DNA from: Chloroflexota bacterium
Lineage (GTDB): Bacteria > Chloroflexota > Dehalococcoidia > SZUA-161 > SpSt-899
Direction: 5' to 3'
DNA length: 6,025 nt
Assembly: GCA_018657655.1 (NCBI GenBank)
Contig: JABHWQ010000219.1
Coordinates: 1-6,025 of the forward strand
Shown here piece after piece: positions 1 through 5,390 of the stretch (position 1 is the stretch's first letter; every line of letters begins with the position of its first letter). The notes beneath the pieces were generated by a model. The model was not told the origin of the DNA and searched no databases. It saw nothing but the letters and a program-made list of their open reading frames with translations. A program made the position numbers and the translations under genes.

Positions 1-1
1 C

Positions 2-826
2 ACTGTGCAGCGGACAGCTGCAGGCACATTTGAAGTAACCAAGCCGACCCTCGAGCTTGATGTTACAGAAGCATACAGGGGTCAAATGGTCACCGCTACC
101 GGCTCCGGCTGGCTGCCAGGCATTACGAGTCTGGTTACTATAACCATGGGTGGTACGGCCATGACAGTGGTCAAACCTGCTGCGGATGGCACCGTTTGGG
201 CTCAGTTCCAGGTGCCGGCTACAGCTACTTTTGCTCCTGGGGAACTCGTTGCGTACAATGCTAATGATGGCAGCATTGGCAATTCATCTCTATCCGGAAC
301 ACTGTCTATCCCTGACGCCAAATTAACCGTTGATCCCGAAAGCGGTCCTGTTGGCACAAGTATCACTATAACCGGTGAAGGATTCCGCCCATTGACCGGT
401 GTTTCCTCTCTTACCCTGGGTAGCGTGGCACTGCTTCCGACAGGCTCGGTTCTGACCAACTCTACCGGCGACTTCACAGCTACAGCTACAGTTCCAGGAC
501 TGGGTGTAGGTGGTCAAGCGGTATCGGCGCAAGCAGACGATGTAGCCAGTACTTCCTTCTCCATTACTGCAGCTGTTGCCGGTTCAACCACACCGACAAC
601 CGGCTTTGCCACCATATCCGAATGCATCGAAATCGCTTGGTCCTTTGACGGAGCTACCCAAGCATGGTTAGTCTATGATCCCGGCGAGGGAGCCGCCAGC
701 ACTTTGGAAGCGCTGGCAGCAAACCAAGGCCTGTGGGTACAGGTTGCAGAGGATTGCACCCTGACATTTGGTTCTTTCACAAGGGATATGTATCAAGGCT
801 GGAACCTTTTCGGCTGGCCGAGTTAA
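2..826 (+). CDS. Secreted protein with Ig/IPT-like repeats and Trp-rich C-terminal module (5' end missing)
   Basis: The reading frame is open through the left edge, so this is the C-terminal part of a longer protein. A GTG at 5-7 lies in frame but has no Shine-Dalgarno sequence in view, so I do not take it as the start. About 274 residues are visible. Two repeats of roughly 85-90 residues (about residues 15-103 and 105-190) share a beta-sandwich pattern: a strand ending in TATGSGW or TITGEGF, a DGT or TGDFTA segment, then a closing strand. This resembles IPT/Ig-like domains of extracellular proteins. A short Thr-rich linker (TTPTTG) leads to a terminal module of about 73 residues with WSFDG, AWLVYDP, GLWVQV and a final YQGWNLFGWPS, plus two Cys that could form a disulfide. 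Modules ending in GWNLIGW-like motifs are familiar to me from Chloroflexota exported proteins. Their role, perhaps surface retention or capping, is not established here. There is no LPXTG motif and no membrane helix. The substrate or partner is unknown. Confidence 0.75.
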   Translation, partial: TVQRTAAGTFEVTKPTLELDVTEAYRGQMVTATGSGWLPGITSLVTITMGGTAMTVVKPAADGTVWAQFQVPATATFAPGELVAYNANDGSIGNSSLSGTLSIPDAKLTVDPESGPVGTSITITGEGFRPLTGVSSLTLGSVALLPTGSVLTNSTGDFTATATVPGLGVGGQAVSAQADDVASTSFSITAAVAGSTTPTTGFATISECIEIAWSFDGATQAWLVYDPGEGAASTLEALAANQGLWVQVAEDCTLTFGSFTRDMYQGWNLFGWPS

Positions 827-854
827 CCAAAGGTAAATTAAATTTATGATTTGA

Positions 855-884
855 GGAACAACCCCGCTTGGGCGGGGTTGTTCC
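855..884 (+). terminator. Strong stem-loop between the first two surface genes
   Basis: A perfect 13-bp stem (855-867 pairing with 872-884) is closed by a TTGG loop and is G+C-rich at its core. It begins 29 nt after the stop of the upstream gene. No T-run follows on either strand, so it may be a terminator, an mRNA 3'-end stabiliser, or a partial attenuator that lets some transcript reach the gene at 920. Confidence 0.6.
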
Positions 885-919
885 CCGGACAAACAGACAA
901 ACTAAGGAAGGAGGGTTGA

Positions 920-1729
920 ATGTCCAAATTAAAAGTTTTAATTGCAACATTGACAGTGGTAATGCTGTTCCTCCTCCCCACGGTCGCCCTGGCCCAGCCG
1001 GACGTGTGCGGCTTCTATGGCTCCGTCACTCTTGACGGGGACGCAGTAGAAAACGGCACTGTGGTAAAAGCTTGGATAGACAATGTGGAGGTAGAATCAA
1101 CCACCACTACGGGTTCAGCCTACAACATGGCCATCAATGGTGAAGGCCAGACCTTCAGCGGCAAGACCGTTGTATTCACGGTTGGCGCTGATGATGACCC
1201 GGTAGGCGAAAGCTCAACATATGAAAAAGGCGCTAACAAAGCGCTGGATCTCACCGCCGCTACATTGATAACGGTAGACGGTGATCCGACAATAACACTG
1301 GCCCCAGATGAAGGCGCCGCTACTAATGTATGCGGTGAAAACTTCGCGCCTAACAACTCGGTCTACATTTACTTCGATGGAGAACTGTACAAAACAATAA
1401 CCGCCGATGCCAATGGCGAGTTCTGCGAAGGAGTAATCCCGACCGTCAGTGAGGCTGGTGAGTATACCATAGCAGCTCAAGACGTGCTTGACAGGTCTGC
1501 TCAGGAAACCTTTACTCTCGCCGCCGCTACTAGTGGTTCTGGCGACCCAGGTGATTCAGGTAAAGACGGAGGAGACGGAGTAGACGGTAAAGACGGTGTA
1601 GACGGTGAAGACGGTGATGACGGAGGCTCAACAATGGGCATAGTGGCAATCATCCTTGCGGTGATCGCTATTATCCTGGCCATCGTTTTCCGCGTCATGA
1701 AACCGGCTGGCGCCGCGCCTGAAGCCTAG
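920..1729 (+). CDS. Membrane-anchored surface protein with collagen-like Gly-X-Y stretch
   Basis: This encodes 269 residues. The ATG start is supported by an AAGGAGG Shine-Dalgarno at 908-914 with 5-nt spacing. Residues 1-25 form a classical signal peptide (Lys near the N-terminus, hydrophobic core, VALA before QP). Residues 30-113 form a beta-rich domain starting CGFYGSVTLDG, reminiscent of carboxypeptidase-regulatory-like domains. Residues 120-201 form a second Ig-like domain (TITLAPDEGAATNVCG, then FAPNNSVYIYFDG) with Cys138 and Cys169 as a possible disulfide pair. Residues 208-234 are nine uninterrupted Gly-X-Y triplets, mostly with Asp at Y. Residues 240-258 form a hydrophobic transmembrane helix followed by an Arg/Lys tail. 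The expected topology is an outside ectodomain on an acidic stalk with a short cytoplasmic tail. The second domain resembles the repeats of the upstream gene, so the two may belong to one surface assembly. No enzymatic motif is visible, and I do not recognise a named family. Confidence 0.85.
   Translation: MSKLKVLIATLTVVMLFLLPTVALAQPDVCGFYGSVTLDGDAVENGTVVKAWIDNVEVESTTTTGSAYNMAINGEGQTFSGKTVVFTVGADDDPVGESSTYEKGANKALDLTAATLITVDGDPTITLAPDEGAATNVCGENFAPNNSVYIYFDGELYKTITADANGEFCEGVIPTVSEAGEYTIAAQDVLDRSAQETFTLAAATSGSGDPGDSGKDGGDGVDGKDGVDGEDGDDGGSTMGIVAIILAVIAIILAIVFRVMKPAGAAPEA
1541..1621 (+). repeat. Collagen-like (Gly-X-Y)9 coding stretch
   Basis: Nine perfect Gly-X-Y triplets (residues 208-234: GDP GDS GKD GGD GVD GKD GVD GED GDD) lie just before the transmembrane helix. 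At the DNA level it is a degenerate 9-bp-multiple repeat built on GAC-GGA/GGT. Asp dominates the Y position and only one Pro is present. It is therefore acidic and unlike animal collagen, where Y is often hydroxyproline. Bacterial collagen-like segments can trimerise, but nine triplets is short, so a flexible acidic or cation-binding stalk is equally possible. Confidence 0.85.
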
Positions 1730-1760
1730 TACTTCAGTTGCTAATCGATAAGATTTGGTA

Positions 1761-1803
1761 AAAAGTGGCTCTCCCGAAAAAAGGGGGAGCCACTTTTCTT
1801 TTC
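1761..1803 (+). terminator. Rho-independent terminator after the collagen-like gene
   Basis: A 15-bp stem (1761-1775 with 1783-1797, one G-T wobble) has a 7-nt A-rich loop and is followed by CTTTTCC. The stem ends in a T-run at 1794-1797. It starts 31 nt after the stop codon. The left arm begins with an A-run, so it could also work on leftward transcripts. Confidence 0.85.
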
Positions 1804-1933
1804 CTCAAATAACATCCTCGCCCATATAATCCACATCAAAGGTTCTCTTTACGCGAACAAATATTCATCTCCCGGCATTTGGCGAGTCAATCCACTACTC
1901 GGTCATTTTCAAACAAAGGGCAATAATGTTCAT
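1804..1933. other. Non-coding spacer upstream of the lipoprotein promoter
   Basis: This is the undecoded part of the gene-free stretch 1730-2054. I see no credible ORF, RNA fold or repeat in it. An isolated TATAAT at 1825-1830 has no matching -35 element at 16-18 nt. The rest of the stretch is accounted for by the terminator at 1761, the promoter at 1934, the dyad at 1975 and the ribosome site at 2040. Confidence 0.5.
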
Positions 1934-1962
1934 TTGACAATCGTCGGTAACCTTCATACAAT
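1934..1962 (+). promoter_or_regulatory. Sigma70-type promoter of the propeller lipoprotein gene
   Basis: A consensus -35 TTGACA (1934-1939) is separated by exactly 17 nt from TACAAT (1957-1962), a 5-of-6 match to the -10 consensus. Transcription would start near 1969, giving a leader of about 85 nt before the ATG at 2055. It lies downstream of a clear terminator and upstream of a well-supported gene, as expected for an independent transcription unit. Confidence 0.75.
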
Positions 1963-1974
1963 GGGAACATCAAT

Positions 1975-1992
1975 AATAGGAAGGTTCCTATT
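1975..1992. promoter_or_regulatory. Dyad next to the predicted transcription start (candidate operator)
   Basis: AATAGGAA and TTCCTATT are perfect 8-bp inverted arms separated by GG. The dyad begins about 6 nt after the expected transcription start, a usual place for a repressor site. As RNA the loop would need to open to four bases, so a small hairpin in the 5' leader is the alternative. No regulator gene is in the window. Confidence 0.4.
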
Positions 1993-2039
1993 CTCCTCAG
2001 AGAAGTACTCATTTCCATCAATCTCAATATAAGGTGTTT

Positions 2040-2045
2040 AGGAGG
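2040..2045 (+). promoter_or_regulatory. Ribosome binding site that sets the lipoprotein start
   Basis: AGGAGG lies 9 nt before the ATG at 2055. The in-frame GTG at 2034 lies upstream of and partly against this site, with no site of its own, so it is not used as the start. Confidence 0.8.
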
Positions 2046-2054
2046 AGTGAACTT

Positions 2055-3089
2055 ATGTTATTCGGAAAACTGAGGATTCTGCTTGTGCCGTTGCTGGTGT
2101 TATCAATTTCACTTGGAGCCATAGGATGTGATGACGAGGATACTCCCGAACCCACAGCGACTCCTACTCCAACAGAAACACCTGAGCCGACGGATACTCC
2201 CGAACCCACAGCAACACCTGAGCCGACGGATACTCCCGAACCTACAGCGACTCCTACTCCAGATGTTTCGGCAATATTCGAAGCAGGTGAAAGCCCCAGT
2301 GCCCTCGCTTACGATGGCAATTATGTTTGGGTAGCCAACACGGGAACTAACACCGTGATGATGCTTGAACCTATTACCGGCGAATTAATAGCCACCTATA
2401 CAGTCGGAGATAATCCCAGCGCTCTCCTGTTTGATGGAACATATATGTGGGTAGCTAACTCCGGCAGCAATAATATAATGATCTTGAAGGCCTCCAATGG
2501 TAACATACTGGGCACCTATACAGTTGGAGAGAATCCCAGCGCCATGGCTATCGATGGCGACTTCATCTGGGTTGCCAACTCGGGAAGTAATAACGTGATG
2601 ATGCTTAGAACCAACACAGGAGAGTTGGTTGGGACTTACTCAGTTGGAGAGAATCCCAGTGCTCTGGCTATCGATGGTGACTTTATCTGGATTGCCAACT
2701 CCGGTAGCAACAATGTGACGATGCTTAAGACCTCCACGGGGCAAGTTATCGGGACTTACCCAGTTGGAGAAAATCCCAGCGCGCTTACTATCGAGAGGGA
2801 CTTCGTCTGGGTAGTCAATTCAGGAAGCGATAACATCATGATGTTGAAACCTTCCACAGGTCAAGTAATGGGAAGCTTTACAGTAGCAGGAAATCCCAAC
2901 GCAATCGTTGTTAGTGAGAACAACATCTGGGTAACCAGCCCAGCTGATAATAGCGTGATACAGTTGAAAGCTGCAACCGGCAAACTGGAGCGTACATACA
3001 TAGTGGGCAGCAATCCCAGCGCTCTGGCTACAGACGGAATCCATGTGTGGGTAGCCAACTCAGGGAGCAATAATGTGATGCTGTTGTAA
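2055..3089 (+). CDS. Predicted lipoprotein with seven-bladed YncE/YVTN-like beta-propeller
   Basis: This encodes 344 residues from the ATG at 2055. Residues 1-24 are a lipoprotein signal peptide (GKLR, then a Leu/Val-rich core) ending in AIG before Cys25; the lipobox is slightly off consensus, with Ala rather than Leu at -3. Residues 26-70 form an acidic start (DDED) and a Thr/Pro/Glu linker of alternating TPEP, TATP and TDTP units. Residues 75-344 contain seven copies of a 40-residue unit (starts near 75, 115, 155, 195, 235, 275, 315) with core motifs VGENPSA, IWVANSGSNNV and TGxxxGT. The last copy stops after 30 residues, lacking the outer-strand segment, and the segment before the first NPSA-like motif (AIFEAG) can supply it; this is the usual ring closure of beta-propellers. 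Blade 6 (FTVAGNPNA, WVTSPADNS) is the most divergent. YVTN/YncE-like propellers mostly serve as binding scaffolds; no catalytic motif is visible and the ligand is unknown. It would sit on the outer face of the cytoplasmic membrane. It has its own promoter and terminators. Confidence 0.9.
   Translation: MLFGKLRILLVPLLVLSISLGAIGCDDEDTPEPTATPTPTETPEPTDTPEPTATPEPTDTPEPTATPTPDVSAIFEAGESPSALAYDGNYVWVANTGTNTVMMLEPITGELIATYTVGDNPSALLFDGTYMWVANSGSNNIMILKASNGNILGTYTVGENPSAMAIDGDFIWVANSGSNNVMMLRTNTGELVGTYSVGENPSALAIDGDFIWIANSGSNNVTMLKTSTGQVIGTYPVGENPSALTIERDFVWVVNSGSDNIMMLKPSTGQVMGSFTVAGNPNAIVVSENNIWVTSPADNSVIQLKAATGKLERTYIVGSNPSALATDGIHVWVANSGSNNVMLL
2138..2261 (+). repeat. Tandem DNA repeat encoding the Thr/Pro/Glu linker
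   Basis: A unit beginning GGATACTCCCGAACC occurs at 2138, 2192 and 2228. The 34-nt stretch 2138-2171 differs from 2228-2261 at a single base (C versus T), and 2192-2227 is a complete 36-nt unit. All spacings are multiples of 18 nt, so gain or loss of units keeps the frame. Such a linker typically spaces a lipid-anchored domain away from the membrane through the cell wall or surface layer. Confidence 0.85.
2277..3086 (+). repeat. Seven 120-bp repeats encoding the propeller blades
   Basis: The units begin at 2277, 2397, 2517, 2637, 2757, 2877 and 2997, with no indel anywhere; the last has 90 bp. The AATCCCA core recurs at the same phase in six of the seven (the first reads AGCCCCA). Copies 3 and 4 are closest: over 2521-2580 versus 2641-2700 I count 54 of 60 identical bases. 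Copy 6 is the most divergent. Confidence 0.9.
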
Positions 3090-3114
3090 AAACAAATATT
3101 GCGATATTTGTTTT
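3089..3114 (+). terminator. A+T-rich hairpin overlapping the lipoprotein stop codon
   Basis: A perfect 11-bp stem (3089-3099 with 3104-3114) has a TGCG loop. The first base of the stem is the last base of the TAA stop, and the right arm ends in TTTT. The stem is weak because it is nearly all A-T, so it may act with the stronger hairpin 30 nt further on. Confidence 0.55.
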
Positions 3115-3144
3115 AGCGGCGACTCAGAGGCAAGAATCATAGCT

Positions 3145-3179
3145 AAAACGCGTCAGAATGCGCATTCTGACGCGTTTTT
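3145..3179. terminator. 34-bp perfect palindrome, bidirectional terminator
   Basis: Positions 3145-3161 are the exact reverse complement of 3162-3178. As RNA this gives about a 15-bp stem with a GCGC loop, flanked by AAAA on the left and TTTTT on the right, so both strands see a stem followed by a U-run. It lies between the convergent lipoprotein (+) and M20 peptidase (-) genes, where a shared terminator is expected. Confidence 0.88.
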
Positions 3180-3281
3180 CATTTTTATGATAAATGAATC
3201 CCGCAACTCAAATGCATTACCCGATATTCTGCCGGAACACCCTTAGCGAGCCCTGGGGACATAGGTTCACGGCCTAAATAT

Positions 3282-3323
3282 TAAACAGTGATGAGAAAAG
3301 ATGCGCCAATTCAACACTGTTTA
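3282..3323. repeat. Spaced inverted repeat in the convergent intergenic region
   Basis: TAAACAGTG (3282-3290) and CACTGTTTA (3315-3323) are perfect 9-bp inverted arms separated by 24 nt. No T-run follows. It could be a long-loop hairpin in the 3' tail of the leftward mRNA or a chance pairing. Confidence 0.4.
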
Positions 3324-3330
3324 TGAGTCC

Positions 3331-3360
3331 TTTGCATTAATCCTCAAATATTAACGCAAA
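3331..3360 (-). other. Stem-loop downstream of the M20 peptidase gene
   Basis: TTTGCATTAAT (3331-3341) pairs with 3350-3360 in an 11-position stem with one mismatch and an 8-nt loop. It begins 16 nt past the peptidase stop on the minus strand. Lacking a T-run, it is more likely a 3'-end stabiliser than the terminator, a job the palindrome at 3145 could do. Confidence 0.4.
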
Positions 3361-3376
3361 GGATTTCCACCAGCCA

Positions 3377-4723
3377 TCATTGAGCGCATCGGTCCATGAT
3401 AGCTGCAACGTATTTCGCTGCCATGAGAAAATCAGCCAGACGAATATTCTCATCCGGGGCATGGGGCCGAGAATCCGGATTTGATACACCGGAGGACGCC
3501 ACCGGCAAACCAAGGGTATTGGTAAAGGAAAACATGGGGCCACTACCGGTCATGCTGGGTTTAACTATCGGTTCGGCACCGTAAACCTCGCGAGCAGCCT
3601 CGCTCACAATTTTGACAAACGGTGAATCAAGAGGAGTCCGTGTGGGGCTTTCCCCCTCAACAGCCGACAAAGCCACATCGGCAAAACCATGTTTATCGAG
3701 GTGTTTCCGTAGTTTGGAGATGATATCATCAGGACGCTGATCCGGCACCAAACGAAAATCGAGCTTGGCTTTTGCATGGCTCGGAAGCACTGTTTTGGAA
3801 CCCTCGCCGGTATACCCGGAGATGAGTCCATTAATATTGCACGCAGGTTGCAGGATGCTGTACATATTCAAATCAACACCGGTCAATCCCTTAAGAAATC
3901 CTTCTATTTCCAGGCTTTGGCGTAGCTCTGTCTCATCTGACGGTAAAACCTTTATAGCTTCGGCCTCATCTTCCGTCGGAGGCCGAACATCATCATAGAA
4001 TCCGTCAATCATGATTTTCTCATCTGCATCTTTGAGCGTGTTCAAAGCCCATACCAATCTCCAAGCCGCATTTGGTACAATCGTGCCGATTGATGAGTGA
4101 AGATCACGTACAGCGCCCCGGGCTTCCAATTCCACTCCAATTATCCCTTTCAACCCGAGTATTATTTCCGGCCTATCCTCCCAGCTGACTCTGCCACCTT
4201 CCCAATAGCAAGCGTCCGATTTGAGCAAAGCCCGGTTTTCCTCAATGAAGGCAGGCAGGTTGGGGCTGCCAACCTCTTCTTCTCCCTCGATCAGAAACTT
4301 GACGGATATGGGTAATCGTCCCCTGGTTTTCAAAAACGCTTTGATAGCAAGCAATCGTGCGATAATATCCCCCTTATCATCTGAAGTACCGCGCGCTTTC
4401 AACATGCCTCCATCAATAGTCGGTTCGAACGGAGGGGCAGTCCACAATTCCAGAGGTTCAGGGGGCTGGACATCGTAGTGGTTGTAGAACAGAAGTGAAT
4501 ACGGGGAATCTCCCTGAAGTTCCCCGTATACCACGGGATATTTGCCTGCTGTCGGCAAAACTCGGGATTCGATTCCATATTCCCGCAGCAGCTCCGCTGT
4601 GAGTGCAGCAGCTTCGTCCATACCTATTGCTTGAGCGCTGATACTTGGCTGAGCACAGTATCTTTTCAAATCGTCTATGGCTTCGAGCCAGTGTTCTTCA
4701 ATATAATCGTATACTTCCTGCAT
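3377..4723 (-). CDS. M20-family zinc metallopeptidase (dipeptidase-like)
   Basis: This encodes 448 residues from the ATG at 4721-4723. M20 peptidases are cytosolic enzymes with two zinc ions that hydrolyse dipeptides or N-acyl amino acids. All expected landmarks are present: NHYDVQPPEP (His82 first metal ligand, Asp84), ARGTSDDKGD (bridging Asp115), IEGEEEVGSP (Glu149 as likely general base, Glu150 as metal ligand), SDACYW (Asp170), DLHSS (His209, from the lid/dimerisation domain) and RPHAPDENIR (His421). The ELW-TAPPFEP segment after the first motif is typical of the M20 dipeptidase branch, and the length is normal. A longer form from a TTG at 4741 is possible but less likely, because the ATG has GGAG at 4728-4731. 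There is no signal peptide. It lies 26 nt after the macrodomain gene and is probably co-transcribed with it. The substrate cannot be read from sequence; peptide scavenging or an amidase-type deacylation are both possible. Minor departures are DLHSS for the common DLHSG and HAPDE for HAPNE. Confidence 0.9.
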   Translation of the reverse strand: MQEVYDYIEEHWLEAIDDLKRYCAQPSISAQAIGMDEAAALTAELLREYGIESRVLPTAGKYPVVYGELQGDSPYSLLFYNHYDVQPPEPLELWTAPPFEPTIDGGMLKARGTSDDKGDIIARLLAIKAFLKTRGRLPISVKFLIEGEEEVGSPNLPAFIEENRALLKSDACYWEGGRVSWEDRPEIILGLKGIIGVELEARGAVRDLHSSIGTIVPNAAWRLVWALNTLKDADEKIMIDGFYDDVRPPTEDEAEAIKVLPSDETELRQSLEIEGFLKGLTGVDLNMYSILQPACNINGLISGYTGEGSKTVLPSHAKAKLDFRLVPDQRPDDIISKLRKHLDKHGFADVALSAVEGESPTRTPLDSPFVKIVSEAAREVYGAEPIVKPSMTGSGPMFSFTNTLGLPVASSGVSNPDSRPHAPDENIRLADFLMAAKYVAAIMDRCAQ

Positions 4724-4727
4724 AACA

Positions 4728-4731
4728 CTCC
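4728..4731 (-). promoter_or_regulatory. Weak ribosome binding site for the M20 peptidase
   Basis: GGAG on the minus strand stands 4 nt before the ATG at 4723. The spacing is short, and the site is weak compared with the neighbouring genes. It favours the ATG over the TTG at 4741, and translation may partly depend on ribosomes finishing the upstream macrodomain gene. Confidence 0.5.
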
Positions 4732-4749
4732 ATAAACTCAATTTGAGAA

Positions 4750-5289
4750 TTACATTTCCTCAATCACGCGATAATAAGCATCGAAGGTTCGCGAATCGAA
4801 AAGGACGAAAACAACCTCTTCCAGTGTATCATCCGTCCTCAAGAAATCAGCTACCGTTCTCACAGCCACTTGTGCAGCTTTATCCACCGGATAGCTGTAG
4901 ACACCGGTACTGATCGATGGGAAAGAAATAGTTTTCAGATGATTTTCAACCGCCACTTTCAGACTTTCTCGATAGGCACTGGCCAGCGTTTCCGGTTCAC
5001 CTTTATTGCCACCGTGCCAAACTGGCCCGACTGTATGGATTACATGTTTTGCCCTAAGATTGCCACCTGTGGTTATCACTGCCTGACCAGCAGGGAGCCG
5101 ACCCCTTTGGGCCACGATCTTCTTGCAATCCTCCAAAATAGCCGGGCCTCCGGCACGATGAATGGCTCCATCCACACCACCACCACCCATAAGACCGGAA
5201 TTAGCTGCATTCACAATGGCATCAGTACTTTGCCTGATGATGTCACCCTGCATTGGAGACAGTTTTGTTTTGCCAATCACCTTTTCCAT
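4750..5289 (-). CDS. Macrodomain protein, MacroD/YmdB type (O-acetyl-ADP-ribose deacetylase or ADP-ribosyl hydrolase)
   Basis: This encodes 179 residues, nearly the size of E. coli YmdB (about 177), and consists of a single macrodomain. Motifs in order: GDII (15-18) binding the adenine end; DAIVNAAN (23-30) with the conserved Asn; GGGGVDGAIHRAGG (35-48) with Asp40, the loop holding the distal ribose and catalytic water in MacroD enzymes; HVIHTVGPVW (82-91); SISTGVYSYP (125-134), the diphosphate loop. Known relatives deacetylate O-acetyl-ADP-ribose, a sirtuin by-product, and remove mono-ADP-ribose from acidic residues; the intact motifs suggest an active enzyme. The reading frame extends to 5409, but the ATG at 5289 is chosen because it has a GGGAGG site, its N-terminus matches the family, and the predicted promoter lies inside the longer version. 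It is the first gene of a likely two-gene unit with the M20 peptidase. No sirtuin or ADP-ribosyltransferase gene is in view. Confidence 0.92.
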   Translation of the reverse strand: MEKVIGKTKLSPMQGDIIRQSTDAIVNAANSGLMGGGGVDGAIHRAGGPAILEDCKKIVAQRGRLPAGQAVITTGGNLRAKHVIHTVGPVWHGGNKGEPETLASAYRESLKVAVENHLKTISFPSISTGVYSYPVDKAAQVAVRTVADFLRTDDTLEEVVFVLFDSRTFDAYYRVIEEM

Positions 5290-5295
5290 CTCAAT

Positions 5296-5301
5296 CCTCC
5301 C
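5296..5301 (-). promoter_or_regulatory. Ribosome binding site fixing the macrodomain start
   Basis: GGGAGG on the minus strand lies 6 nt before the ATG at 5289, an ideal site. It rules against the longer 219-residue reading that begins at 5409. Confidence 0.85.
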
Positions 5302-5323
5302 TTGGAAGACCGTCTTGACTTGC

Positions 5324-5352
5324 ATTATATCATTTATCCTTTCCCCAGTGAA
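5324..5352 (-). promoter_or_regulatory. Promoter of the macrodomain-M20 unit
   Basis: Read on the minus strand, TTCACT (5352-5347, 4 of 6 matches to the -35 consensus) is followed after 17 nt by a perfect TATAAT (5329-5324). Transcription would begin near 5317, leaving a leader of about 28 nt. A small dyad, AAGAC-GTCTT with one central base (5306-5316), lies right after this start and could be a regulator site, although it is short. Confidence 0.7.
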
Positions 5353-5390
5353 CGAAGCTACAGAAAGCAGTGGCATACCGGTCTCTCGGC

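Noticed and set aside
823..850. A promoter for the gene at 920 (TTAACC, 16 nt, TATGAT)
   Set aside because: The -35 is poor, and the start would fall inside the stem-loop at 855-884, which would leave the leader disrupted or the stem incomplete.
1825..1830. Isolated TATAAT upstream of the lipoprotein gene
   Set aside because: No -35-like hexamer occurs 16-18 nt upstream, and a much better promoter lies at 1934-1962.
2034..2054. GTG at 2034 as an upstream start of the lipoprotein
   Set aside because: It would place the AGGAGG site inside the gene and add charged residues (FRRSEL) before a normal signal peptide; the ATG at 2055 has ideal spacing.
2277..3086. CRISPR-like or other non-coding repeat array
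   Set aside because: The 120-bp periodicity is fully explained by in-frame propeller blades, with third-position differences and no unique spacers.
4724..4741. TTG at 4741 as the start of the M20 peptidase
   Set aside because: It is a rare start codon with no well-placed ribosome site. The ATG at 4723 has GGAG upstream and still gives the complete enzyme.
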